Source of the DNA: SIG607 sp045590395
Lineage (GTDB): Bacteria > Bacillota > Clostridia > Oscillospirales > Acutalibacteraceae
Length of the DNA stretch: 18,318 bases
Assembly: GCA_045590395.1 (NCBI GenBank)
Contig: JAZNQX010000164.1
Coordinates: 1 to 18,318 of the forward strand
Direction: 5' to 3'
Program-made: the position numbers and the translations under genes
The notes under the pieces: model-generated
The model's input: the letters and a program-made list of their open reading frames with translations, nothing else
Databases searched by the model: none
What the model was told of the DNA's origin: nothing
Shown here: positions 1-6,953 of the stretch, piece by piece
How the letters are laid out: each line of letters starts with the position of its first letter
How positions within the stretch are numbered: position 1 is the stretch's first letter

Positions 1-170
1 CCGTCTGCTTTAATATTAAGGTCAAAACCGGCGTGACGGGCAAAAAGAGTAAGCATATGAGTTAAAAAACCGCAGGGAAAATCAAGTTCTGCTCTTCCCT
101 CTCCGTCAAGGTTTAAACTAAGCTCAATCTGAGTTTCAAAAGTTTCTCTGTTTATAGATGCTTTTCTCAT
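1..170 (-). CDS. hisB: Imidazoleglycerol-phosphate dehydratase, N-terminal part
   Basis: Only the first 56 or so residues are in the window; the gene runs off the left edge. The reverse strand reads MRKASINRETFETQIELSL and then NLDGEGRAELDFPCGFLTHM followed by LTLFARHAGFDL, which is the characteristic start of HisB (R-K-A-x-I-x-R-x-T-x-E-T, then L-x-L-D-G-x-G, then G-F-x-x-H-M-L-x-L-F-A-R-H-G-G-F-D). HisB removes water from imidazoleglycerol phosphate in histidine synthesis and is a cytoplasmic Mn enzyme. The metal-binding His of the usual D-H-M-L segment is present, but the preceding Asp is Thr here. The ATG at 170 overlaps the hisC stop as ATGA, and a GGAGG lies just upstream inside hisC, so this start is well supported and translation is probably coupled. 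Confidence 0.9.
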   Translation of the reverse strand, partial: MRKASINRETFETQIELSLNLDGEGRAELDFPCGFLTHMLTLFARHAGFDLNIKAD

Positions 171-1234
171 TTTATTTCCTCCTTAATTTCTTCTACTGCC
201 TTTATAAGCTTTTTCATTTGCTTTAAGGTGCCGATTGTAATACGGTTATAATCACAAATTGCTTTGTCAGAAAAATGGCGAATAAGAATACCCTTTGCCT
301 TCAGCCTTTTATAAAGCTCCTCACCGCTTATCCAGTTACTTTTTGCAAAGATGAAATTAGCCTTGGAATCTATAACCTCAAAGCCTATTTTTTTAAGCTC
401 ATTTGCGGTAAAGATACGGTTTTTAATTATCTCGTTGCATTTACTTACATAGTAGTCATTGTCGTCAATGGCGGCGGCGCCTGCTACAAGAGTCAGTCTA
501 TTTATATTGTAGGGGTTTGTTGAATATTTAATGAGCTCTAAATCCCTGATAATTTCTGCATTACCAATGGCAAAGCCCAGTCGTGCGCCCGCAAGACAAC
601 GTGACTTTGAAAAGGTACAGCATACCAGAAGATTATTGTATTTTTTAGTAAGAGGGATTGCACTGTCTCCGCCAAAATCTACATAAGCCTCGTCTATAAG
701 TACTATATTTTTAGGGTTTGACTTTACTATTTCTTCTATTTCACTAAGAGATAAGGAAAGGCCTGTAGGGGCATTGGGATTTGCGATAACAATAAGTTTG
801 TTTTTATTAAGATAATCCTTATAATCAATAGAAAAATCGCTTTTAAGAGGAATTTCCTCAGCGTTTAGACCATAAAGCTGAGCAAAAACCTTATAGAAGC
901 CGTAACTAATCTTAGGAAAGGCAACCTCGCCTTTTTCTCCTGAAAATACCATAAAAGAAAAATTCAGTATATCGTCCGAGCCGTTCGCAAGATAAATATT
1001 ATCAGACTTTACGCCGTAAAGGTTGGCAATTTTTTCCTTAAGTTCCTTAGCGGTGGGGTCAGAATATAGTCTTAATTTTTTAACCTCTCCGCTGTTTATC
1101 GCTTTAACTACCTTTTTTGACGGTGGAAACGGCGATTCGTTGGTATTCAGCTTTATATAATTCATATCTCTGGGCTGTTCACCCGGAACATAAGCAGTAA
1201 GACCACTGAATTTGCTGTTTAAAAATTCACTCAT
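167..1234 (-). CDS. hisC: Histidinol-phosphate aminotransferase
   Basis: 355 residues, the normal length for HisC, a fold-type I PLP enzyme that transaminates imidazole acetol phosphate to histidinol phosphate with glutamate. Visible motifs are N-T-N-E-S-P (residues 30-35), the ANPNAPTG loop (151-158), DEAY (181-184) that contacts the cofactor, and TFSKSRCLAGARLG (207-220), whose Lys210 is the expected PLP Schiff-base lysine and whose Arg218 is the usual phosphate or substrate arginine. It starts one base inside the hisD stop (TAATG) and ends overlapping hisB (ATGA), so it is embedded in the his operon. The family also includes aromatic aminotransferases, but position in the operon makes HisC the natural call. 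Confidence 0.95.
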   Translation of the reverse strand: MSEFLNSKFSGLTAYVPGEQPRDMNYIKLNTNESPFPPSKKVVKAINSGEVKKLRLYSDPTAKELKEKIANLYGVKSDNIYLANGSDDILNFSFMVFSGEKGEVAFPKISYGFYKVFAQLYGLNAEEIPLKSDFSIDYKDYLNKNKLIVIANPNAPTGLSLSLSEIEEIVKSNPKNIVLIDEAYVDFGGDSAIPLTKKYNNLLVCCTFSKSRCLAGARLGFAIGNAEIIRDLELIKYSTNPYNINRLTLVAGAAAIDDNDYYVSKCNEIIKNRIFTANELKKIGFEVIDSKANFIFAKSNWISGEELYKRLKAKGILIRHFSDKAICDYNRITIGTLKQMKKLIKAVEEIKEEIK

Positions 1235-2511
1235 TATTTTTTCTCCGTACGAATAATTGCGCTTTTTGCGTGGGCGGAAAGCCCCTCTTTTTCTGCAAAA
1301 TAAGCAACATCCTGCGCAACATTTTCCAGCGCATCTTTTGTATAATATGTATACTGAGTTTTCTTTACAAAGTCATCAACAGAAAGTGGGCTTGAAAACT
1401 TTGCTGTACCGCTTGTGGGCAGAGTATGGTTAGGACCTGCGAAATAGTCGCCCAGCGCCTCAGGACAGTATTTTCCCATAAATACAGAGCCTGCATGACG
1501 AATACTGTCAAGATAATCAAAGGGATTATCTACACAAAGTTCAAGATGCTCCGGTGCAATTTCATTGGCTATATCTATTGCAACCTTCAGATCATCGGCA
1601 ACAATAATTTTGCCGTTATTGTCAATAGATGCTCTGGCAATTTCACTTCTGGACAAAAGCGGAATTTGTTCTTCAAGCTGAACCGAAACCTTTTTGGCAA
1701 ATTCAAGGCTGTTTGTTACCAGCACAGCGCTTGCCATTTTATCATGCTCTGCCTGAGAAAGCAGGTCAGCCGCAATATATGATGGTTCACAGGTATCGTC
1801 GGCAACAATTAGGATTTCACTGGGTCCTGCTATCATATCAATAGACACAGTACCATATACCTGCTTTTTCGCTTCGGCAACATATGCGTTACCCGGGCCT
1901 ACAATTTTATCAACCTTGGGTATGCTTTCTGTGCCGAAGGCCAAAGCTGCAATAGCCTGAGCGCCGCCTACCTTGAAAATACGGTCAACTCCGGCCACCT
2001 TAGCCGCCGCAAGAATAACGGGGTTTACCTTTGAATCGCTTGATGGCGGTGTTACAATACACAGCTCCTTTACACCTGCAATTTTAGCAGGAATACTGTC
2101 CATAAGCACAGTAGAAGGATATGCGGCAGTACCACCCGGCACATAAAGTCCTGCGCGGTCAACGGGAATAACCTTTTGACCAATTACAACGCCCGGTTTA
2201 TCGTTTATTATAAAGCTGTTTCTTACCTGCTTTTCGTGGAAATTGCGAATATTTTCTGCGGCAGAGCGTAAAATTTCGATAAATTTTCCGTCAACGCTTT
2301 TTATGGCTTCGTCAATTTCTTCCTCTGTTACCTCAAGACAGTCAAGCTTGGCTTTATCGAATTTTAAGGAGTAACGGTAAAGGGCTTCATCACCGTTTTC
2401 CTTTACATCATTAATTATTTCACTAACAGTTGCCGATACGTCTATCTGTACATCAGACCTGGCAAATATTTCGTTACTTGATACTTCACCGTATTTTAAA
2501 ATCTTAATCAT
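1234..2511 (-). CDS. hisD: Histidinol dehydrogenase
   Basis: 425 residues, full length. HisD oxidises histidinol to histidine in two NAD-dependent steps using a zinc site. The sequence contains the family blocks GGAQAIAALAFGTESIP, KIVGPGNAYVAEAKKQVYG, IDMIAGPSEILIVADD, LLSQAEHD (the Gln and His of the metal/catalytic site), NEIAPEHLEL (catalytic Glu-His pair), GPNHTLPTSGTAKFSSPLS, and GLSAHAKSAIIR near the end, which supplies the last active-site His. The start ATG lies 8 bases inside hisG and the stop shares a base with the hisC start. No lesion is visible. It is the third gene of the hisZGDCB operon. Confidence 0.97.
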   Translation of the reverse strand: MIKILKYGEVSSNEIFARSDVQIDVSATVSEIINDVKENGDEALYRYSLKFDKAKLDCLEVTEEEIDEAIKSVDGKFIEILRSAAENIRNFHEKQVRNSFIINDKPGVVIGQKVIPVDRAGLYVPGGTAAYPSTVLMDSIPAKIAGVKELCIVTPPSSDSKVNPVILAAAKVAGVDRIFKVGGAQAIAALAFGTESIPKVDKIVGPGNAYVAEAKKQVYGTVSIDMIAGPSEILIVADDTCEPSYIAADLLSQAEHDKMASAVLVTNSLEFAKKVSVQLEEQIPLLSRSEIARASIDNNGKIIVADDLKVAIDIANEIAPEHLELCVDNPFDYLDSIRHAGSVFMGKYCPEALGDYFAGPNHTLPTSGTAKFSSPLSVDDFVKKTQYTYYTKDALENVAQDVAYFAEKEGLSAHAKSAIIRTEKK

Positions 2512-3133
2512 TATAACTCACCTGTTTTGCTAGGCCTGATTTTACGGCCTCAATAATATCTTTATTAAACTGATAGCTTGCTTTGTTGGAAATTAGTCTT
2601 GCGCTTATGGGTACTATAGTTTCATAAGCCGTAAGGTCATTTTCTGTAAGCGTCTTACCTGTTTCAACTATATCAACTATTACATCGGATAACCCGAGTA
2701 TTGGCGCAATTTCTATTGAGCCGTTAAGATGAATAATATCAATATCACGGCATTTTTCTCTGTAATATTTAGCGGCAATATTTGAAAACTTAGTAGCAAC
2801 GCGCAGAGTTTTATCGGTGTTGTCCCTGAAATCGCGTTTTGCGGCAACTGCCATTCTGCATTTACCGATATTAAGGTCAAGCAGTTCATAAACATCCGGA
2901 CTGTATTCAAGCAATATATCCTTACCTGCTACTCCTATATCTGCGGCGCCGCGTTCAACATATATTGCAACATCTGAAGGCTTTACCCAGAAATATCTGA
3001 CCCCTGCATTTTCGTTTTCAAAAATAAGCTTTCTGTTATTCTCTTTAATAGAAGGACATTCAAAACCGGCTTTTTCAAACATTTCGTAAACCTTTTCGCC
3101 CAGTCTGCCCTTGGGAAGTGCAACATTAATCAT
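2504..3133 (-). CDS. hisG: ATP phosphoribosyltransferase catalytic subunit, short form
   Basis: About 209 residues, the short HisG type that lacks the C-terminal regulatory domain and works as a complex with HisZ. It joins ATP to PRPP in the first committed step of histidine synthesis. Family signatures are VALPKGRLGEKVYEMFEKAG near the N terminus, ERGAADIGVAGKDIL (the A-D-I-G-V-x-G-K-D segment) in the middle, and LGLSDVIVDIVETGKTL, which contains the PRPP-binding signature. The ATG at 3133 gives MINVALPKGR, matching family starts. A TTG at 3139 in the same frame adds two residues and sits 13 bases from the GGAAGGAG, closer than the ATG (19 bases), so the true start is uncertain by two codons. 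It overlaps hisZ upstream and hisD downstream. Confidence 0.95.
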   Translation of the reverse strand: MINVALPKGRLGEKVYEMFEKAGFECPSIKENNRKLIFENENAGVRYFWVKPSDVAIYVERGAADIGVAGKDILLEYSPDVYELLDLNIGKCRMAVAAKRDFRDNTDKTLRVATKFSNIAAKYYREKCRDIDIIHLNGSIEIAPILGLSDVIVDIVETGKTLTENDLTAYETIVPISARLISNKASYQFNKDIIEAVKSGLAKQVSYND

Positions 3134-4238
3134 TTTCAATTGTTTTCACAAACTCCTTCCCATTAAACTGGTAGGCTTTTTTATAAATAAGGTTACTTGG
3201 CAGTTTTTTACATACCTTAACCGATTCGCCGTTCTTTGATAATTTTTCAATTAAATCAAACACAGCCGATATATCACCGTTATCAATAATTACAGAGTCA
3301 ATATCGTACTGTAAGGTTTTTTCTTTAAATCTTTCAAGCTCATCAAGATAAACAGCAAAGCCTATTGCAGAGCCCTTTTTGCCCATTTTTCGCATAAGCT
3401 TATCATACTGTCCGCCGGAGCATACCGTGGTAGGTATGCCGTTTACAAAACCCTTAAAAACAACACCGCTATAGTATCTCATTCCGCCTACCACAGAAAA
3501 ATCAACATTAAATTTATATCCGCGTTTTTCGGTAATTTTTAATATTTCTTCAAATTCGCGAAGTTCTTTTACGGCGGTTTCACTTATTGCCAATTTTTCA
3601 AGTGCCGCAGCAGCGGTTTTCATATCACTGAAATTTTCTGTAAAAATTGTAAGTTTATCGGTAAAATCGTTTAAATCCTTTTCTTTGCAAAAACGTTTTA
3701 TGCCGTCAGCATTTTTACTGCTTATAAGCTCAATAATCTCTTTTCTATCACTATGAAAAATTCCTATTTCATCAAGTACAGCGTAAAGAAATCCTATGTG
3801 AGAAAGCTGCATCATATAATCAGAGTCAATTACCTTAAGGCTTTCAAAGGCAAGAAGCAGTACCTCACATACATCAAAAAGACCTATATCGCCTATACAT
3901 TCAAGACCTGTCTGCATAATCTCCTTATATGTATGCGACCTGCCTGATATACGGTAAACGTTTTCATTATAATATACCTTTTCAACCTGCCCCGCCTCAT
4001 CATTAAAGTTGTTAATAATAGAAAGGGTTACGTCGGGCTTTAAAGCAAGAAGCTTACCTGATGTGTCGGTAAAGGTTATAACACTGTCAGAAATAAGGAA
4101 ATCTTTATTCTTAACATAAAGGTCATATTCTTCAAACTTATTCATTTTATAACGGCAGTAACCGAACTGTCTGTAAAGAGCTCTCAGCTTATAAACCGAC
4201 TCTTCGTCATACTTCAAAAGTTTCTCGTCAATATACAT
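3126..4238 (-). CDS. hisZ: ATP phosphoribosyltransferase regulatory subunit
   Basis: 370 residues, related to the catalytic core of histidyl-tRNA synthetase but lacking the anticodon-binding domain. HisZ is required for activity and histidine feedback of short-form HisG, which is the next gene. Visible class II synthetase-like blocks are LLALKPDVTLSI (about 65-76, corresponding to the HisRS R-P-D-x-T segment but with Lys instead of Arg), YRISGRSHTYKEIMQTGLEC (about 95-114), and GGMRYYSGVVFKGF followed by CSGGQYDKLM, the HisRS-like motif (R-x-Y-Y-S/T-G and G-G-x-Y-D-x-L). The start has GGAGG six bases upstream of the ATG. It is the first gene of the operon, directly behind the promoter at 4270-4298, with a leader of only about 25 bases, too short for a T-box or a classical his attenuator. 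Confidence 0.93.
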   Translation of the reverse strand: MYIDEKLLKYDEESVYKLRALYRQFGYCRYKMNKFEEYDLYVKNKDFLISDSVITFTDTSGKLLALKPDVTLSIINNFNDEAGQVEKVYYNENVYRISGRSHTYKEIMQTGLECIGDIGLFDVCEVLLLAFESLKVIDSDYMMQLSHIGFLYAVLDEIGIFHSDRKEIIELISSKNADGIKRFCKEKDLNDFTDKLTIFTENFSDMKTAAAALEKLAISETAVKELREFEEILKITEKRGYKFNVDFSVVGGMRYYSGVVFKGFVNGIPTTVCSGGQYDKLMRKMGKKGSAIGFAVYLDELERFKEKTLQYDIDSVIIDNGDISAVFDLIEKLSKNGESVKVCKKLPSNLIYKKAYQFNGKEFVKTIEND

Positions 4239-4269
4239 ATTTTGCCTCCGCCAAATAATTCACTTCATT

Positions 4270-4298
4270 AGTCTATCACATCAGCGCGATGAAGTCAA
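4270..4298 (-). promoter_or_regulatory. Sigma-A promoter of the his operon with flanking inverted repeat
   Basis: On the minus strand TTGACT (4298-4293), 17 bases, then TAGACT (4275-4270), close to consensus and correctly placed before hisZ. A 7-bp inverted repeat, ACTTCAT at 4262-4268 and ATGAAGT at 4289-4295, brackets the spacer, -10 box and likely start point, so it could be an operator. The binding protein is unknown. Confidence 0.8.
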
Positions 4299-4326
4299 TA
4301 CATTTTTAAAAGAAAATACAAATTAA

Positions 4327-4361
4327 AATACCTGCGAAGCAACACAGCAAACGCAGGTATT
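4327..4361 (-). terminator. Intrinsic terminator after metA
   Basis: Ten-base perfect stem AATACCTGCG / CGCAGGTATT (4327-4336 and 4352-4361) with a 15-base loop. Read on the minus strand it is followed by TTTTAATTTG. It lies just past the metA stop and before the his promoter, separating the two transcription units. Confidence 0.75.
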
Positions 4362-4379
4362 ATGTTACTTTTCGTTAAA

Positions 4380-5306
4380 CTACTTTGCTTTGGCTATTTC
4401 GGTAATATCAAAAGGTGTTGTCTGATATACGAAATAATTAAGCCAGTTTGAATAGAGCAGATGGGCGTGAGAACGCCATTTTACAATAGGAGCCTTTGTT
4501 GCATCGTCCTGAGGAAAATAGTTTTCGGGAACACAAATAGGCTCACCCTTACTTAAATCGCGTACATATTCGTCGTTTAAAGTATTTGCGTCATATTCAG
4601 AATGTCCTGTAATAAACACCTGCTTACCGTTTTCGGTAAGTACAGCGTATATTCCTGCTTTTTCAGAGGATGCTACTATTTTAAGAGCATCAACTGCTTC
4701 TATCTCTTCCCTTTTTACTGTGGTATGGCGAGAATGAGGTACGAAGAAGCGGTCATCAAAGCCGCGAAGAAGCATCGAATTTTTATAATCAGCAGTATGC
4801 TCAAACACACCGAAAAGCTTATTATCAAGCGGATATTTATTTACACCATAATGGTAGTAAAGCCCTGCCTGAGCGCCCCAACAGATATGGAAGGTGCTGT
4901 GAACGTGTGTTTTTGTCCATTCCATTATTTCACAAAGTTCTTCCCAATACTCAACCTCTTCAAAAGCCATTTTTTCAACAGGCGCACCTGTAATAATCAT
5001 TCCGTCAAAAGTTTGGTCCTTAACATCCTCAAAGGTTTTATAAAAGGCTAAAAGATGCTCGGAAGAAGTATTTTTAGAATGATATGTGCTTGTATGAATC
5101 AGCTCAAGCTCAACCTGCAAGGGAGTATTACCGAGAAGTCTGGAAAGCTGAGTTTCGGTAGCTATTTTATTGGGCATAAGATTCAAAAGCAGTATTCTTA
5201 AAGGACGAATATCCTGTGTAACCGCGCGCTGCTCCTGCATAACGAAAATATTTTCATTAAGCAAGGTTTTTACTGCAGGCAGGTCATTGGGTATTCTGAT
5301 TGGCAT
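4380..5306 (-). CDS. metA: Homoserine O-acyltransferase, probably acetyl-CoA dependent
   Basis: 308 residues, the full length of MetA. It acylates homoserine at the start of methionine synthesis. The nucleophile Cys142 sits in FHICWGAQAG, and the His235/Glu237 pair in ITGHSEYD, all at the E. coli MetA numbering. Residue 111 is Glu (TGAPVEKMAFEEVEYW). In characterised MetA proteins Glu here goes with acetyl-CoA and Gly with succinyl-CoA, so O-acetylhomoserine is the predicted product even though the family is often labelled homoserine O-succinyltransferase. That fits the O-acetylhomoserine sulfhydrylase gene 21 bases upstream in the same unit. A GAGAG-type ribosome site precedes the ATG. No leader riboswitch is present. 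Confidence 0.94.
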   Translation of the reverse strand: MPIRIPNDLPAVKTLLNENIFVMQEQRAVTQDIRPLRILLLNLMPNKIATETQLSRLLGNTPLQVELELIHTSTYHSKNTSSEHLLAFYKTFEDVKDQTFDGMIITGAPVEKMAFEEVEYWEELCEIMEWTKTHVHSTFHICWGAQAGLYYHYGVNKYPLDNKLFGVFEHTADYKNSMLLRGFDDRFFVPHSRHTTVKREEIEAVDALKIVASSEKAGIYAVLTENGKQVFITGHSEYDANTLNDEYVRDLSKGEPICVPENYFPQDDATKAPIVKWRSHAHLLYSNWLNYFVYQTTPFDITEIAKAK

Positions 5307-5327
5307 AATTTATGTCAACTCTCTTTT

Positions 5328-6611
5328 CTAAATATTATCAAGGGCACATTTAATATCGTTTATAAGGTCTTCGCTGTTTTCAAGACCGCAGGAGAAACGA
5401 ACAAGGTCGGGTAAAACCCCTGCCGACAGAAGTTCTTCATCGGTCATCTGACGATGTGTTGCGCTGGCAGGATGCAGACAACAGCTTCTTGCATCGGCAA
5501 CATGGGTTTCAATAGCGGCAATTTTAAGACCGGCCATAAACTTTTCAGCAGCCTGTCTTCCGCCCTTAACACCAAAGCTTACAACACCGCAGGAACCGTT
5601 TGGCAGATACTTTTTAGCAAGTACCTCGTCCTCGTCACCCTCAAGATTTGGATACTTAACCCAAGAAATTCTGTCGTCAGACTTAAGATAACGCGCAACA
5701 GCAAGAGCGTTTGCGCAGTGCTGTTTCATTCTTACGTGCAGACTTTCAATACCAAGGTTTACAAGATATGCGTTCTGGGGAGACTGAATTGAACCTAAAT
5801 CTCTCATAAGCTGAGCTGTGGCCTTTGTAATGTATGCACCCTCAAGACCAAAACGTTCTGTATAGGTAACACCGTGGTAGCTTTCATCAGGTGTGCAAAG
5901 CCCTGCAAACTTTTCGGGATATTTAGTCCAGTCAAATTTACCCGAATCTACAATACAGCCGCCAACACCGCTTCCGTGACCGTCAAGATACTTGGTGGTA
6001 GAATGAGTAACAATGTCAGCACCCCATTCGAAAGGACGGCAGTTTACGGGAGTAGCAAAGGTATTGTCAATTATAAGAGGTACGCCGTTTTTATGGGCAA
6101 CCCTTGCAAACTTTTCAATATCAAGCACAGTGAGCGCAGGGTTAGCAATAGTTTCACCGAAAACAGCCTTTGTATTTGGACGGAAGGCTGCCTGAAGTTC
6201 CTCTTCAGAAGCAAAGGGAGAAACAAAGGTAAAATCAATACCCATACGCTTCATTGTAACAGCAAACAGGTTATAGGTTCCGCCGTATATTGCCGAAGAA
6301 GAAATAACGTGGTCACCGGCAGATGCAATATTAAACACGCTGTAAAAACTTGCCGCCTGACCTGACGAGGTAAGCATTGCGGCAGTACCGCCTTCAAGCT
6401 CACATATTTTTGCGGCTACATGGTCGTTTGTAGGATTCTGAAGACGGGAGTAAAAATAACCCGAAGCCTCAAGGTCAAAAAGTTTTCCCATATCACTTGA
6501 TGAAGCATATTTAAAGGTGGTACTCTGTATAATCGGTATCTGTCTTGGCTCACCGTTTCCGGGGCGGTAACCACCCTGTACACACGTAGTTTCTATATTA
6601 TAATTACTCAT
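5328..6611 (-). CDS. metY: O-acetylhomoserine sulfhydrylase (aminocarboxypropyltransferase)
   Basis: 427 residues, the usual size of the long MetY branch of the Cys/Met-metabolism PLP family; cystathionine synthases and lyases are nearer 380-400. It makes homocysteine from O-acetylhomoserine and sulfide. Motifs are TTCVQGGYRPGNGEPRQIPI at the N terminus, YFYSRLQNPTNDHVAAKICE (about 52-71), TSSGQAA (81-87), IIDNTFATPVNCRPFEWGAD (about 180-199) and HSTTKYLDGHGSGVGG (203-218), where Lys207 is the PLP lysine. LVRFSCGLENSEDLINDIK closes the protein. GGAGGTAATATTTTT precedes the ATG. It leads the metY-metA unit, behind its own promoter at 6644-6671. Confidence 0.95.
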   Translation of the reverse strand: MSNYNIETTCVQGGYRPGNGEPRQIPIIQSTTFKYASSSDMGKLFDLEASGYFYSRLQNPTNDHVAAKICELEGGTAAMLTSSGQAASFYSVFNIASAGDHVISSSAIYGGTYNLFAVTMKRMGIDFTFVSPFASEEELQAAFRPNTKAVFGETIANPALTVLDIEKFARVAHKNGVPLIIDNTFATPVNCRPFEWGADIVTHSTTKYLDGHGSGVGGCIVDSGKFDWTKYPEKFAGLCTPDESYHGVTYTERFGLEGAYITKATAQLMRDLGSIQSPQNAYLVNLGIESLHVRMKQHCANALAVARYLKSDDRISWVKYPNLEGDEDEVLAKKYLPNGSCGVVSFGVKGGRQAAEKFMAGLKIAAIETHVADARSCCLHPASATHRQMTDEELLSAGVLPDLVRFSCGLENSEDLINDIKCALDNI

Positions 6612-6643
6612 AAAAATATTACCTCCATTTTAATCTAATAATA

Positions 6644-6671
6644 AGTATACACCTTTATTACCTCAAGTCAA
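6644..6671 (-). promoter_or_regulatory. metY: Promoter of metY-metA
   Basis: Minus-strand TTGACT (6671-6666), 16-base spacer, TATACT (6649-6644). The transcript would start near 6637 and leave about 25 bases of leader, so there is no room for a SAM riboswitch or T-box. Confidence 0.75.
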
Positions 6672-6713
6672 GTAAAATAAGATATAAAAAAACAATTTTT
6701 TTCGTTATATTTT

Positions 6714-6744
6714 CACAAAAATTGCATATTTTGATATTTTTGTG
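6714..6744. repeat. 9-bp inverted repeat upstream of the pflB promoter
   Basis: CACAAAAAT (6714-6722) and ATTTTTGTG (6736-6744) form a perfect 9-bp inverted repeat with a 13-base gap. The right arm ends directly against the -35 box of pflB. It sits between the divergent metY and pflB promoters and could be an operator for a redox or fermentation regulator. The arms face the wrong way for a Rex site (which would read TTGTG...CACAA), so the partner is unknown. Confidence 0.5.
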
Positions 6745-6773
6745 TTGCAATACACTACAGGTTGTGGTATGAT
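6745..6773 (+). promoter_or_regulatory. pflB: Promoter of pflB-pflA
   Basis: TTGCAA (6745-6750), 17-base spacer, TATGAT (6768-6773). Transcription would start near 6780, at the 5' edge of the riboswitch fold, which is the expected arrangement for a leader regulated after initiation. Confidence 0.8.
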
Positions 6774-6781
6774 ATCTTCAC

Positions 6782-6856
6782 AAGGCAGTTCGCTGACGGT
6801 TTTGTGAATTAACACAGTGCGGTCTGTTCTTATATATTGTGCCGACCGTCTGGGTA
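6782..6856 (+). promoter_or_regulatory. ZTP/ZMP (pfl motif) riboswitch aptamer
   Basis: The leader shows the ordered elements of the pfl-motif RNA. The P1 5' strand GGCAGTTCGC (6784-6793) pairs with GCGGTCTGTT (6819-6828), with wobbles and one mismatch. CTGACGG follows (6793-6799). A small hairpin TGTG(AATTAA)CACA spans 6803-6816. After a variable linker comes GCCGACCGTCTGGGTA (6841-6856), matching the nearly invariant 3' domain of the class. GACGG (6795-6799) and CCGTC (6846-6850) form the expected five-base pseudoknot. From established knowledge, ZTP riboswitches bind ZMP/ZTP, which build up when 10-formyl-tetrahydrofolate is short, and are found upstream of pfl and folate genes. Identification is by eye from remembered consensus; a covariance-model search would settle it. 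Confidence 0.88.
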
Positions 6857-6884
6857 GTTAAGTTGTTCTTAGCTACTTATTTTT
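6852..6884 (+). terminator. Riboswitch expression-platform terminator
   Basis: Nine-pair stem GTAGTTAAG (6854-6862) / CTTAGCTAC (6868-6876) with one G-T wobble and the loop TTGTT, followed by TTATTTTT. G6852 and G6853 can extend it by wobble pairs with T6878 and T6877, and these bases belong to the conserved 3' aptamer block. Ligand-bound aptamer and terminator therefore compete, giving an on-switch when ZMP/ZTP is high. Confidence 0.82.
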
Positions 6885-6953
6885 ATGCGCAAATTTACGT
6901 TTCTTTTTTAACAATATATTACGATTATTTCTTTTAGGCGGAGGAATTTTATA

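Noticed and set aside
4239..4379. T-box or his leader attenuator upstream of hisZ
   Set aside because: The promoter leaves only about 25 bases of leader, and the single hairpin present belongs to metA termination.
4602..5051. Plus-strand open frame of about 149 codons opposite metA, and similar long frames opposite metY, pflB, pckA and hisD
   Set aside because: They lie entirely antisense to well-supported genes, have no ribosome site or recognisable protein features, and follow from the codon bias of the real genes.
6612..6643. SAM riboswitch in front of metY
   Set aside because: The predicted transcript leader is about 25 bases long and has no conserved SAM-aptamer segments.
6714..6744. 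Rex (NADH-sensing) operator upstream of pflB
   Set aside because: Rex sites read TTGTG...CACAA; here the arms are in the opposite order.
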